Source: Solicoccozyma terricola
Taxonomy: Eukaryota; Basidiomycota; Tremellomycetes; Filobasidiales; Piskurozymaceae
DNA: 64,000 nucleotides
Reading direction: 5' to 3'
Assembly (NCBI GenBank): GCA_001600875.1
Contig: BCLD01000008.1
Span: 104,816 to 168,815, forward strand
Each line of letters starts with the position of its first letter. Positions within the stretch are counted from its first letter, which is position 1. The notes beneath the pieces are model-generated. The model was not told where the DNA came from and searched no databases. It saw only the letters and a list, made by a program, of their open reading frames with translations. Of the stretch, positions 22,772 to 33,311 are shown piece by piece. A program made the translations under genes and the position numbers.

Positions 22772-23519
22772 TCATGCCGATCCCTGCTCCGTCAAATACA
22801 ACCTCAATTTCTCCAGTGCCCTGTAACGATGTGAGATCGCGTTCTTGGCAACTCCATCCATCTCAGCGTAACTGTCGAGGGTACATGACATCAGCGATCC
22901 TAAGCTTGTATCCGCTCCGCCAGACTCACGTCTTGCCATCACTCTCCTCTGGCTCAAACACGGCATCCCAGCCGAAATGCGTCGGTCCTCTTGGAGGTAC
23001 GATCCGTCCCCACGTCTTGCCTTCAAAGAGGATCGGTTCTTGCTCTGAGCCGTCGATGGGCGGCGGCGAATACGCAAAGGTGCAAAGAGCATATGCTCGC
23101 CGTGTGGGGAAACCGTCCAACAGGGTGTTCAAGCCGTCATGCCCGAGTTTTGTCAAAAAGTCCTTGATGTAAGGACCTGGTAAATCGTTGAGTGCCTCAA
23201 AGCAAAGAGCGGTGTCCTCCGTAACGCAGGCGGTACCAAGCTGGGGAGTAGGAAGGGGAGGTGTCAGATGGCGGGGTTGATTGATGGCGTGAAAACATAC
23301 ATGCTTCGCGGCAGCCTTGCATTTCGCTATAGCGACTTCTTGAGTCGTTCCTTGCACCTCGGGCACTGTTGTGCGGCGGGAAATGAGCAGAAGGACACGA
23401 ACACCAGTCCTACCCGTACTTACCATCGACTGCTTGATTCGTGACATCTATATCACTGCCTCCCGATGCCAGAATTGCCTTGACCTCTTTCAACTTGTTT
23501 GCATTACCGGTTACAAAGA
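22772..23519 (-). CDS. HAM1: Inosine triphosphate pyrophosphatase (ITPase/HAM1)
   Basis: Four exons (23519-23424, 23365-23301, 23240-22930, 22871-22772) encode the whole HAM1 domain: [50 protein letters not shown] and a C-terminal [20 protein letters not shown]. It hydrolyses ITP, XTP and dITP to monophosphates, cleaning nucleotide pools. The first exon has no ATG of its own. It begins at a TTATCAG acceptor only 46 bp after the DPH3 stop. Joined through the GC donor at 23573 it continues DPH3 in frame (930 nt in total, 309 aa). Alternatively an ATGG|GTCCAG donor inside the DPH3 exon would give it the start [10 protein letters not shown]. Confidence 0.9.
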
Positions 23520-23565
23520 CTGATAAAGAGGATCGTCAGTTTGCATTCAACCCCACGCTGTGCTA

Positions 23566-23999
23566 CTACTTGCCGAAACTGAATCCGGGATGATTTTGTG
23601 CCCCATTGACTGGACCCATGCCCACGTTGAGACCATTTAGGTGTTGGGTGACACCATCGACCTTGGCACCCTCACTACCGACGACCGGCGCCTTGAGCTC
23701 CTCCACACCCTCATCTGCTGAGTCGTAATCCTCAAAGTCGTCCTAGGACGAATCAAGAGGTGCCGTCAGCCGCCGTCCAAAACCGTCCACGTACAGTCAC
23801 CCTCACTCACCCACTCATATATCACTCGAATGATCAGGCTACAGCTGGGACATCTCGCCACCTCGTCTCCATCTCTAAGCTGCGACTTTGTGATTTCGAA
23901 TCTATCTCCGCATGGACATGGGTAATGGTAGACGTTGGCCACCGCGTCCCATGTAAAGTCCTCGATCTCGATTTCGTCGTAGAACGTTTCTCGTGCCAT
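23566..23999 (-). CDS. DPH3: Diphthamide biosynthesis protein DPH3 (CSL zinc finger), probably joined to ITPase
   Basis: Exons 23999-23811 and 23742-23566 give 121 aa. The start [18 protein letters not shown] and the zinc ligands Cys28, Cys30, Cys50 and Cys53 ([21 protein letters not shown]) are those of DPH3/KTI11. DPH3 is the electron carrier for Dph1-Dph2 in diphthamide synthesis and an Elongator-linked factor. An acidic tail of ~55 residues extends beyond the usual ~80-residue protein and ends GFSFGK before TAG. That TAG lies inside a possible 54-nt GC-AG intron (23573-23520, donor G|GCAAGT). Splicing it fuses DPH3 to ITPase. Confidence 0.85.
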
Positions 24000-24421
24000 T
24001 GATGAGTGTGACTGGGGAGGGGATGTCGGTGGATGGCGGTGGATGGCGGTGGATGACAGTGGGAGACCCGGTAGGGATGTTGACGATTGGTTGGTGGCGA
24101 TGGTGTTCCAACTTTTTCCGGGTCACGTGCGAAATTAAGGGGATCGGCGGGTGGCGACACCCTGCGAACAGGTGAAATGGAAGGATACACCGATGCAGCG
24201 ATGGATGGCAGGCAATGCAGGTAGTCACCGCAGCTGTGGAACGTGAAAGGTAGTATGCCGAGGATCAGATACATACCTCCTTTATGTCGACAGGGGCTTG
24301 AAGGAGACCCACAGACGGGGGACCCGACCGGTGTAGGGGATCTCTCCACTCCTATGAATCCCGAGACACATCATACAGTACCGCTCATCCCTGCAGGTCA
24401 TTTTTACCCACACTATCTAAC
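24000..24421. other. Divergent promoter region, DPH3 and the unknown 456-aa gene
   Basis: Tandem GGTGGATGGC units lie at about 24028-24056. A TCACGTG E-box is at 24123-24129. No gene is seen. Confidence 0.45.
24123..24129. promoter_or_regulatory. TCACGTG E-box upstream of DPH3
   Basis: The site lies 124 bp upstream of the DPH3 start. It matches the E-box core shared by other gaps in this window. Confidence 0.35.
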
Positions 24422-25792
24422 ATGCAGCCACTAAAAGTCATCACGAACTTTCTTGACCCGTCCCCGCCGCTCTTCTACAAAGCCAAACTTGAACGAGGAT
24501 ATCTTCGGGCATATCCACCAGCACCATCTTCGGACATCATACCAACCCCCCAGTCCTGTATCAGCGAGTCGAGACATCGAACTAGCTCTCAGCGTCAGCA
24601 TGGCGGAGGTCCAACATGCTCCTCACACCACGACTCACCTTCCTCCCTTCCCGGCAGTCTGCGTAGAGTGCAAACGACGCCTCTACTGCCTGTTCCAGAA
24701 AGCCCCAAGCTCGAATTCAAGTTTGGACCGGTAGGGACCCTCACCGAGCGCTTGAAGCAATCACCTCGGCCAATACCAGCCGCGTCTCCACAGCGCATCC
24801 AAACGCATCGATACGACTTCGACGCCCTCTACAAAACCCTTCCTGCAATAAACACGATGCCCCCCTCAAATCCAGTCTCGATCTCATCCCGCCGACGACG
24901 TGACAGCTTGCTGGAGATGGACGGAACTCTCGAAGAGACAGTGAGACCGACAGCCTCATATGTAAAGGATTCAACTGTTCCTCCTTTATCTGCCACCTCC
25001 GTTGCCAGTCAAACGTCTACAACATATAGCCGGACCAGTGATGCTGTTGGTCGATTGGCACCACGGCCACAGAGACGCCAACGCAGCCTTTCTGCCACAG
25101 CATCGCCTGCCGAGGTGTGTGCTTTGGAGATTGAAAGCCGCTGGCAGGTGCATGCGTCTTTAGGTCACGGTGGTACAGGACCCAAGTCTGCGCTGGAGTC
25201 TGGCCGGGAGTACGACGGTCTCCGTGCTCATCTGCATGCGCTCGCTGGCAAGAATGGAAGGCCGAGAGTTCTGTCGAATTGTGATTCGGCGACGTCGATA
25301 TCCTCACGAGAGTCGGTTCCACGAAGGCAAACACCGGAACCGGACCTGCTGCGTCTGATACCACCGCCTCTTCTAAGTCGATCCTCCTGCAGAGAGTTTA
25401 AGCCTCGTAGGACGACGTCACTGCTGCGCACACCAACACAGTATCACATGTCATCACATGAACAGATCCCAAATGTCGTGGCCGATGGCGGCTATCGACG
25501 ATACGGGTCAGGGACTCGATTTGGGGCAAGCAGCGCGAGCCTCGCATCCTTCAAGAGTGACCAGGATAATGTGTGTGAGATCGAGGCTCGCGTTGGCACG
25601 TCGGTCAAGACATTTAATACTGCAGTCGACGTCAAGCCGCCGTGGTGGAGACCAAATCGCGGGTGGCCAGGACGATCGAGGAAATCGCATTCGATTGCCA
25701 ACATGGAGTCGATCAGGAATGGGAGTGAGCCACTGGTAGACGAAGAGGCAGAGGAGGTAGAGGAGACCTACATCGGTATGGATGACATGTAA
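24422..25792 (+). CDS. Unknown disordered Ser/Pro/Arg-rich protein
   Basis: A single exon encodes 456 aa, starting MQPLKVITNFLDPS at an ATG. I do not recognise the family. The protein is low in hydrophobic clusters and rich in Ser, Pro, Thr and Arg. It has a region SPKLEFKFGPVGTLTERLKQ (about residues 94-113), several RRxS-type phosphorylation-like motifs and an acidic C-terminus (EEAEEVEETYIGMDDM). No membrane segment or signal peptide is seen. The long intronless frame, rare here, supports it being real. Its opposite-strand frames are shorter. Confidence 0.65.
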   Translation: MQPLKVITNFLDPSPPLFYKAKLERGYLRAYPPAPSSDIIPTPQSCISESRHRTSSQRQHGGGPTCSSHHDSPSSLPGSLRRVQTTPLLPVPESPKLEFKFGPVGTLTERLKQSPRPIPAASPQRIQTHRYDFDALYKTLPAINTMPPSNPVSISSRRRRDSLLEMDGTLEETVRPTASYVKDSTVPPLSATSVASQTSTTYSRTSDAVGRLAPRPQRRQRSLSATASPAEVCALEIESRWQVHASLGHGGTGPKSALESGREYDGLRAHLHALAGKNGRPRVLSNCDSATSISSRESVPRRQTPEPDLLRLIPPPLLSRSSCREFKPRRTTSLLRTPTQYHMSSHEQIPNVVADGGYRRYGSGTRFGASSASLASFKSDQDNVCEIEARVGTSVKTFNTAVDVKPPWWRPNRGWPGRSRKSHSIANMESIRNGSEPLVDEEAEEVEETYIGMDDM

Positions 25793-25881
25793 TAATTCCT
25801 GTAAGAGGTCATGTAACAGATTGTCGGGGGCTCCATCCGGCGAAAGTAGCCCGGCCGGTTTCAGCTCAAGTTGCTGGGTGG

Positions 25882-25940
25882 TCAGAGGTCAGTGGTCAGT
25901 GGTCAGTGGTCAGTCCTCAGTCCTCAGTCCTCAGTCGCTC
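25882..25940. repeat. 7-bp tandem repeats (AGTGGTC)n then (AGTCCTC)n
   Basis: About four copies of AGTGGTC run directly into about four copies of AGTCCTC. They lie 34-92 bp upstream of the CBS-domain gene start, in its promoter or leader. Confidence 0.75.
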
Positions 25941-25973
25941 GCTCTGCCATACCATCATCCACCCGCAACTGCC

Positions 25974-26851
25974 ATGCCATCCAACACCCTGCACAAAGCC
26001 ACCGACTTCCGAGGTGCTGTCGTCGAGGTGAGCCCGCGATCGCGTCGGGTATATGAGACCAGTTGATAACCCTGCCGCCGTGAACCGGTCAGGATCTGCA
26101 ACTCGCACCAGCATTCTGCCTCCCATGCAACGCTCCCCTATCAGTAGCTCTTGAAGCCGCATACGAGAGGGAATTCGACCAGCTGCCGCGAGTTTTATGG
26201 CCGTATCTGAAACTGGGCCAGACAACTAATAATGCGTCCTAATAATTCTACCAGTGTCCTTGATGACAATCGTCGACCGATCGGATACTTGGACGTTCCA
26301 AGTATCAAGAAGAAATATGAGAGTGGGCAGGTGAAAGAGGTGAGGACTGGCTGTGAGCTTTGGTCTGCGTACACTGAACCGATTCTCGATTGGCCAACAT
26401 AGGAGGATGTCATCCGTACGCTGGTTTTCTCATCACATTTCATCCGCATTCCCTTGTTTACCGCCTCATTGCACACCATACAGGCAACCACACCACCTTC
26501 TTCCGCGCATTCAAGCCGAACCAGGCCAAACGCAGTAGTCCTACCACCACCGACAAAGAATCCACTCCCACTCCGGCAGCATCATATGCCACAGGCTCTT
26601 CCACAGGTCAAACCACCTACCACACTATCCATCCGCTCACACCGCTCGAAGACCTCGACGCGTTTCTCAAGGATCATGAGTTTGCGCTGGTGACAGATGA
26701 GGCGAGGAAATGGGTGCTGGGGGTTGCGACGAGATCGGATCTGGAGGTGTGTGTCCGATGTGGACAAGTGTTTTCGAGATCGATCGACTGCGCTGATCCC
26801 CCCCCCCCCCCCCCCCCGCAGACGTTTGTCCAACGACGAGGAACATTCTGA
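25974..26851 (+). CDS. CBS-domain protein
   Basis: Six exons (25974-26027, 26093-26187, 26255-26339, 26403-26415, 26484-26746, 26822-26851) give 179 aa. Two CBS-like halves are visible: APLSVALEAAYEREFDQLPV with DDNRRPIGYLDV, and TIHPLTPLEDLDAFLKDHEF with ALVTDEARKWVLGVATRSDL. CBS pairs usually bind adenine nucleotides or other ligands, and the partner is unknown. Intron 2 must use a GC donor (CTGCC|GCGAGT..CCAG) because the nearby GT gives a stop. Exon 4 is 13 nt. Intron 5 contains a 20-nt C homopolymer (26798-26817) before its acceptor. Confidence 0.82.
26798..26817 (+). repeat. C homopolymer in CBS-gene intron 5
   Basis: Twenty C lie directly ahead of the GCAG acceptor at 26818-26821. Confidence 0.8.
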
Positions 26852-26943
26852 GACGCGGTGAACCATACCCTCAAACGATCGTACATGCTTTTATTTACAT
26901 GTTTTGCGGGCATGACATCATTTGCAATTCCATCCATGAACAT

Positions 26944-28959
26944 TCAAAGTTTCGACTCCCTAGCAGCCGATGCCAACAGAGCCTTGGAGCGCTTCGACAC
27001 ATTCGCGGTTCGAGCTTCAACCAAAGGAAGCCGTTTGAGTTCTTGTTTGCCGATCTGTTGTAGATGTACCTCATCCGGGCCCTGGAAGTCAAGTTTGTCA
27101 ACGATATAATCAACGCCCCACACAGGATGTACACCCACATCGGCATATCGAAGAGTACGGATACCCGACCACAGTTTGGCAAGAGGCTGATCCTGTGAGA
27201 TACCCTCTGCGCCGAACGACTGCATGGCTCGATCGAGAACTTGGAGGGCCATGGCTGGAACGGTGAACTGCAACGGGGCCAGCGCATATCAGACAATCCC
27301 GCGGAGATAATTTGACCCGTGCCACACTCACCTTGGCGATACCAATATCCTTCATCGCCCCCTTTGCGCGAACCTCGTCAATCTGATGAGCTGCACTGAG
27401 GACGAGCAACCTTGCAGAGTCGATCTCCGCGCGAGACTTTGCGATGTCAGCAAGGATGGTTCCATGCTCTCGGAGATACTTTCCGAACGTCTTCCTGGTG
27501 GAGACTCGCTCGAGCATCATGTCGAGAGCGCGGGATGCCGTACCGATCGATCGCATGCAGTGATGGATTCTTCCTGGTCCAAGTCGGCCTTGAATGATCT
27601 GTGAGAATAGATAGCTCGGTTAGTCACGGACGACGAACGATCGCGGGCAGAACACCCCAACACACCTCAAACCCTCTGCCCCATCCTCCTACAAGACAGT
27701 CGCTTTCCTTTAGCCTGACATTATCATATCTTACTTCACAATGACCTTCGGGAGCATCATCGTAGCCCATAACCATCATCGGACGAACGATTGTCACGCC
27801 AGGGGTGTTGGGCGGAATGAGGACGATCGTGTGTCGTTGATGAGGAGATGGGTTAGTCGGGTCGGAGAGTCCGATGAGGATATGGATTGCGTTGCGAGGA
27901 TCACCGGCGCCAGAAATCCACTGCGGGATGGGAAATGACAGGGGGGGGGGGGGGAGAGAAATCAGCGAGCGTCGTGCGGTAAATGGGAAACACAACCCAC
28001 CCATTTGTGACAATTGACAACGACCTCATCGCCTTCCTTCCTGATAGTTCCCCTGAGGTTCGTGGCATCCGAGCTGGCGACTAAGCGCAACATACCTGCT
28101 ATCAGCCAACGTTCGTTGACGAATAGCAAGAAGACTTACCACCAAATTCAGTCATGGCAAAACTGCTCCTGATCTGCCCATTCAACAGGGGGGTAAGGTA
28201 TTTCTGCTTTTGAGCTTCGTTGCCATATCTGGCAAAGACCTCTAGAAGTGGAAGCATGGTCAATTTCGCTGTGCACTACACCGCTTAGGTTTTGACAAGA
28301 AACGCACCCATATTCCCGGTGTCTGGAGCAGCACAGTTGCAGGCTTCTGGAGCGACTTTGGGAGCATACCCCATGACTTCGGCCATGACAGCGTACTGTG
28401 GTGAGGATTCCATCAGCGGGAGGCACTATCCTCCCACCCTTCCACCCGCCCATCCTCTTAGCTCACCTCCAAATTCGTCAAATCCACGCCGACATCCGGA
28501 TAATGTTTCTTACTGAGGAACAGATTCCACAACCCCAATTTCTTTGCCTTTACCTTTAGTTCCTCCATGACGGGTATGACTGCTGACCATCTTGGAGTTG
28601 AAAGAACGCCAGGTCGAGATTTGTTTGCGTTCTGAGAAGCAGTGGGGGTGGAGGGAAGAGGAAGCTGGGCCTCGTAGAGGTGTTCGGCTGGAAGACAGTC
28701 GTTCTAAAGGGGATATGCGGGCATGCATGACGTGAGCTACCAAGTGGCAGCGACGTAGAATCGTAGAGCCTCCCTCACCTCGACAAAATCGACCAACTTG
28801 GCCAATATGTCCTTTGCAAAGGGAGAGAACCGGTTCTCGATCTGGAATGCGGGCGAAGCGAGAGTTGGGATCAGAACATGGGAAGCGTACTGACGACGGG
28901 GACCTCACCAAGGACCAAGCTGATGGAGAGATGAACCTGGTGACTGGGTGGTCTGACAT
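26944..28959 (-). CDS. Acyl-CoA dehydrogenase with C-terminal SKL (peroxisomal)
   Basis: Nine exons (28959-28909, 28841-28779, 28703-28467, 28395-28308, 28268-28140, 28080-28001, 27920-27666, 27598-27332, 27267-26944) give 497 aa. ACAD features in order are [26 protein letters not shown] (FAD/substrate loop), [58 protein letters not shown] and [13 protein letters not shown]. It resembles the fungal ACAD10/11-type dehydrogenases without a kinase domain. The last residues, ARESKL, form a PTS1 signal, so it should act in peroxisomal fatty-acid breakdown. The N-terminus lacks a mitochondrial presequence. Confidence 0.92.
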
Positions 28960-29176
28960 GGTGGTGGGTGGGTGGGTGGATTGGTGGGTTGGTGGTGATG
29001 GACGATGGAGACGATTGACCGCTCCACGATGATCCTGTTCAACCACCTACCATCTACCGACTTTGTTAACCGGCGGGAATGGGCCCCCGGTTATTCAGCC
29101 AGGCACGTGGCAATCCGGGTGGCGGTGGCGGTGGCGAACAACTCTAATAACTCGCTACTAGTAAACATCCAACTAC

Positions 29177-30619
29177 CTACCTATCTATACTGTAGTTGTT
29201 GAGCGACCCAGTTCTTTCCACAGAGACTTTAGTGTACGTGTTTGGTGTGATCGCCCTCTTTTCCTCCGGGTCATGGTCATTCCAGTATTTCTCCTGCTCC
29301 TCTTCATATTCTTTGGTGTCGGGCATGTGGGTTTCAAATGCGTTGCCACCGGCTAGCACGAGATGCCCTTCTGGCCCGGGAACCATGACGCCGTATGGCA
29401 TATCGACATGCTCTCCAGGTCCCCTCTGATGGTTGATGTATCTAGTCTTGTCGTGGAACCGTAGGAACTTTTCATTCTCTTTGAGCAGCCCTGCCACCGT
29501 CTCCCCCTTGCGATGACGAATAAAAGAACCATCCTCTTCAATGACGGGGTTACCTGATAGGCGGTTGATTTCTGCCATGGCAACAGACCGTGCTTCCTCG
29601 GATTCCATCGTCTTCATGTACTTTAGCCACTTGTCCTTTTTTTCTTTTTTCGCGCGATCTCGTATAGTAGTGCGGTCGTCGGTGAATGTCGGCCCGCTGG
29701 CATGGGTTTTGTTGGGAAGAAATGGTTCAATCAGCATGTATGCATGCTGATGACGACATTAGTCAATATCTAAAGTCCCCGGCTATTTCCCCAACTACTC
29801 ACGTACCGCCGCGGCCTTGCAACCGTCAGCTCCAGACTTTGCTTCAATGTAGCTCGCAGCTCAGCAACAGCGCGCTTTCTCCTCTCATTCTCCATCGCCG
29901 TTCCCTCTCGGTTGCTATTCAAAGCGTTCTCCAAATCTTCCTTGAAGTGCGTACGGTAGGCTAGGTCGAGGGCCTTGTCGCCGTGGGGCAATGGTTAGAA
30001 AGTCAAATCTTCCATCCAAACAACCTCCAACTCACTCGATAGGCCTCCTTGTCTTGGCGTTGCTGAACCACGTCGACCACACCTGGCGATTCCATGTCCG
30101 TCGTTTCACACATGAGCCAAATGGCGAGACCGATTTTCAATAGCGGTAACCAACGCAAGGTCTGAGCAATCCACCCCAGCAGCACCCTCTCTGCCAATCG
30201 CAGCATCATGATGATTACCCAGTAAGATAGCCTAATAAGAACGTCGGACCAAGGAATGAGGTGAAACCGCGTATAACAATATCGTCTCCTCGACGCACTC
30301 ACCACAACGCTCGTAATTGTGGCTCCCCAGGCTTGTTCGCCGCCACCATCGTCGAGTATGCAGGCAGGACGTACCATACAGGAGAACTCATGAGCCACAT
30401 AAAACATCTCGGTGCGAGCATACTATAAAAGGTAGGCGTAAGTGACCTTTCACCCTGTCACGAAACCTCGGATTGAAATACTCGCAAGTAGGTGAAATGC
30501 ACCACCGTCACCATCACTGCAACGAGCACGCGATCATTCCCGAATAACCCCAGAGCATCGTACAACGGGCTGCTGATGCTTTTCAGCTGAAGGAATGTGG
30601 TACCAGTCAGCGTCCACAT
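29177..30619 (-). CDS. DP1/TB2/HVA22 (REEP/Yop1)-family membrane protein
   Basis: Five exons (30619-30486, 30422-30303, 30231-30036, 29973-29803, 29746-29177) sum to 397 codons, 396 aa. The family core is WYVLPAYSTMVAANKPGEPQ, LSYWVIIMMLRLAERVLLGW and LPLLKIGLAIWLM, two hydrophobic hairpins that shape tubular ER in Yop1/REEP proteins. The ~240-residue charged C-terminal tail (coiled-coil-like, MENERRKRAVAELRATLKQS) is much longer than in Yop1, closer to REEP1-4. Intron 1 needs a GC donor (TACTT|GCGAGT). The start at 30619 is a choice; upstream exons are possible. Confidence 0.75.
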
Positions 30620-31073
30620 CCCATATTTACATCGCTCGCCGTTGTCTTCACCGCAGAATCAAGGCTTGAGGCGAGCTTCAAGCCCTCGGACGTGACTTGG
30701 TCTTCTTCTTCCTCTTTGGACATTTAGTTACCGGCGAATGATACAGTGACTGATGAGAAAACATTTGGTACAATTGGGCGCCTCTGATGGTTGTGAAACT
30801 TTGGATGAAAGGGAAAGATCCCTTTGATGTAAGTGTATCCCTGGCCCCCCTACCTTCCACCTCCCTAGATTCGACCCGGGTCATTGAGCCCGCCGGTAAA
30901 CCCGGTGGCCGTATGTCATAGTCCAGTGATTAATATATCATGACACCGATATTCATGAAGCTGGGGTCATAAACTACACATCCACGAAAGGAAACGTCGT
31001 ACGCGGTAGGTATCACGTTGAAAAGGGAGTCGTCACAGGGAAAGGGCGGAATAATACAGAACCCAAGACTCGT
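30620..31073. other. Intergenic between the DP1-like gene and ARP1
   Basis: This holds the 5' region of the DP1-like gene and the 3' end of ARP1. A 68-codon minus-strand frame at 30678-30884 is basic and has no recognisable domain. It could be an unassigned first exon of the DP1-like gene. Confidence 0.4.
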
Positions 31074-33118
31074 TCAGAAGGACTTGCGATGAATAACGTC
31101 GGGATCTTCTTGATACTCCTCTGCCGATACCCACATCTGACATGCGAAAACAATGGTTCAGCTCTGCACTCGTCTCGCCGGGGTTGCCCACCAAGGCGGT
31201 CGCAAACCCACCTTCTTGAAAGTGCTCAGCCCTGCCAGAATCGATCCGCCTATCCATGTAGAGTACTATGTCATGGACCGGTCAGTGTCTTGTCATCCAA
31301 TACGGCGTCGCCGCACCTACTTTGCGTTCCGGAGGGGCGTAGATCTTCAACTTTACATCTTTCAGTGCTATCCGCTTGACTTCGTTGAGCAGTCTGTCCC
31401 CGAAGCCTGGGGGGGGGGGGGGGGTAGACGGTTCCCGGTCAGTCAGGACCCCATGGAGTGTTCGCGACGAGAGTCTCTCACCTCTGCACAACGTGGTCCC
31501 ACCGCTCAGAATGATATTACCATATAGACTCTTCCGGAGATCGAGGTCTGTCCGGTTGAGGGAGTCGACGATGATCTGTGGGTGATGGGAATAGAACCGA
31601 TCTGTACCGGAACAGTATTGACTCGGACAAGACCCCCCACCTGATGCACTCCTGGATCCTCTGATCCTATTCTGGTCGGGTCAAACAATATTTCTGGCGC
31701 TTCAAATCGTTCTCGTCCCAGCTGATTAAAAGTTCACCCGGATTGCCCAATCAGCATATATTTTCCGCGGCCATTTACAGCCCACCCCCCAAGTCCATCC
31801 ATCCTACTCACTCTAATATTTTTCCCATCCGGCAACCTGAAATCTTCCGTCCTTCCCTTGTCTTCCTTTACAGGATTAGCAGAGACATAACACGTCTTTT
31901 CCTTGATCGTTCTGACCACTTCTCGCTCTGCCGAGGTATGAAGATGATGGCCAGCTCTGCGCAGGAGGAGCTGGAGGTGATCGGTGACGTCACTGAGCGA
32001 GGAGGGGGGGAGGGGGGGGGGAGAGAATCCATGTTCAGAAGATCAGCATTGCTATTCCCTCCGTGGGGGTCATCTATAATCACCGGCCTGCAATGTCCAC
32101 CCTTCTGATTGCGTGTGGCATCGAGAACCCCTCGTAAACCGGGACAGCATGAGTGACGCCATCTCCCGAATCCAAAACGATACCCGTTGTCCGTCCGGAG
32201 GAGTATCTGTCGGGGGATATTCTTTTCAACAAGGTTCGAACTCCAGTGGAACTCCCCCGATTCGCGACTCACAAGCTCAACACAGCTTGAACACTCGTGA
32301 ACAAAGCTGGAACGTTGAATGTCTCGAAGAATATCTGAGCGGCAATGTCTCTATTTTGTCGTGGATTCAGAGGTGCTTCGGTGAGAAGAACGGGATGCTG
32401 CGCAAGGTGGGTGGGTTGTCAGCAGAGGACGAAGGGAGGGAGGGAGGGGGGGGGGGGGGGGCATTTTCGTTAACAGCCACGATCCTGCGCACTGACCTCC
32501 TCTGGCAACGTTCCGAGTTCATTATCATAGACGTGTTTCCAAATCCGTTCCATATCCTCCCAGTCTTCCACCTGTGTGCGGCAAACGAATGTCAATCGTG
32601 ACGTTGACAGTCTTTGGATAAACCCCAACCACGACTCACTATCCCATGGGCTACCGGATATTTAATCTTTAACAATCCTCTCAACTCCTGAGCCTTCCGA
32701 CCGATATAAACATCTTGATCTACACCGCCCATCATTACTCGTTTGAACTTCGTCCTTCCGACGCTGCCGGTGGTGGTGAAGGGGGGGGGGGGGAAGCAAC
32801 GGTCTCTCATCAGACTCGAGGGAGGGTATTGAACCACCAAGGCTCGATGAGACATACAACGATGGGAAATAACATTTTGGCTGCTCCTGGCCTGCGAATC
32901 CGGCTTTGATGGTTCCAGAGCCCTTAAGAGAGACGGCGGCAGGGGAGAACGGTCAGTAGGTGATGCCTGGTGAGAGCGATCGACGTCCGCTCCACCTACA
33001 TTGTCGATGACGACCGGCTGGTTTGTCAGTCTGTGTTGGATGGTCTGGGTCAATGTTCCTCCGCCGGCTCGTTGAACGGGTGACTGGGCACTCACACGTC
33101 CTCGAATTCAGCTGGCAT
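31074..33118 (-). CDS. ARP1: Actin-related protein 1 (centractin), dynactin filament subunit
   Basis: Thirteen exons (first 33118-33096, last 31136-31074) total 1125 nt, 374 aa. Actin-fold motifs are [94 protein letters not shown] and [16 protein letters not shown]. The ending [10 protein letters not shown] and the [10 protein letters not shown] segment are those of ARP1 rather than conventional actin, which ends KCF. ARP1 forms the short filament of dynactin that links dynein to cargo. Four of its introns carry runs of 9-16 C in the sense strand ahead of the acceptor (for example 31409-31424, 32446-32461, 32781-32793). Confidence 0.95.
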
Positions 33119-33274
33119 GCTGCCTGAGTGCTGTTGCTAGGTGTGCGACGGGACTGTTTATCTCATGCTCTTGCTTGTGGATGTGACCAGAGAAACTGAA
33201 GCTGACCCCTGATGCGATGCGATATCTATCATGCGGGGACGGGGACGCGACGTGGTTGGTTGGGTTGGATGCAG

Positions 33275-33280
33275 CACGTG
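33275..33280. promoter_or_regulatory. CACGTG E-box upstream of ARP1
   Basis: GCACGTGAC lies 157 bp upstream of the ARP1 start, in the short gap to the end of the next gene. Confidence 0.35.
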
Positions 33281-33311
33281 ACTCGGTAATGCCGCCCGCC
33301 CAGTATACCAT

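Noticed and set aside
31074..33118. Conventional actin
   Set aside because: C-terminus [10 protein letters not shown] and [10 protein letters not shown] fit ARP1, not actin, which ends KCF.
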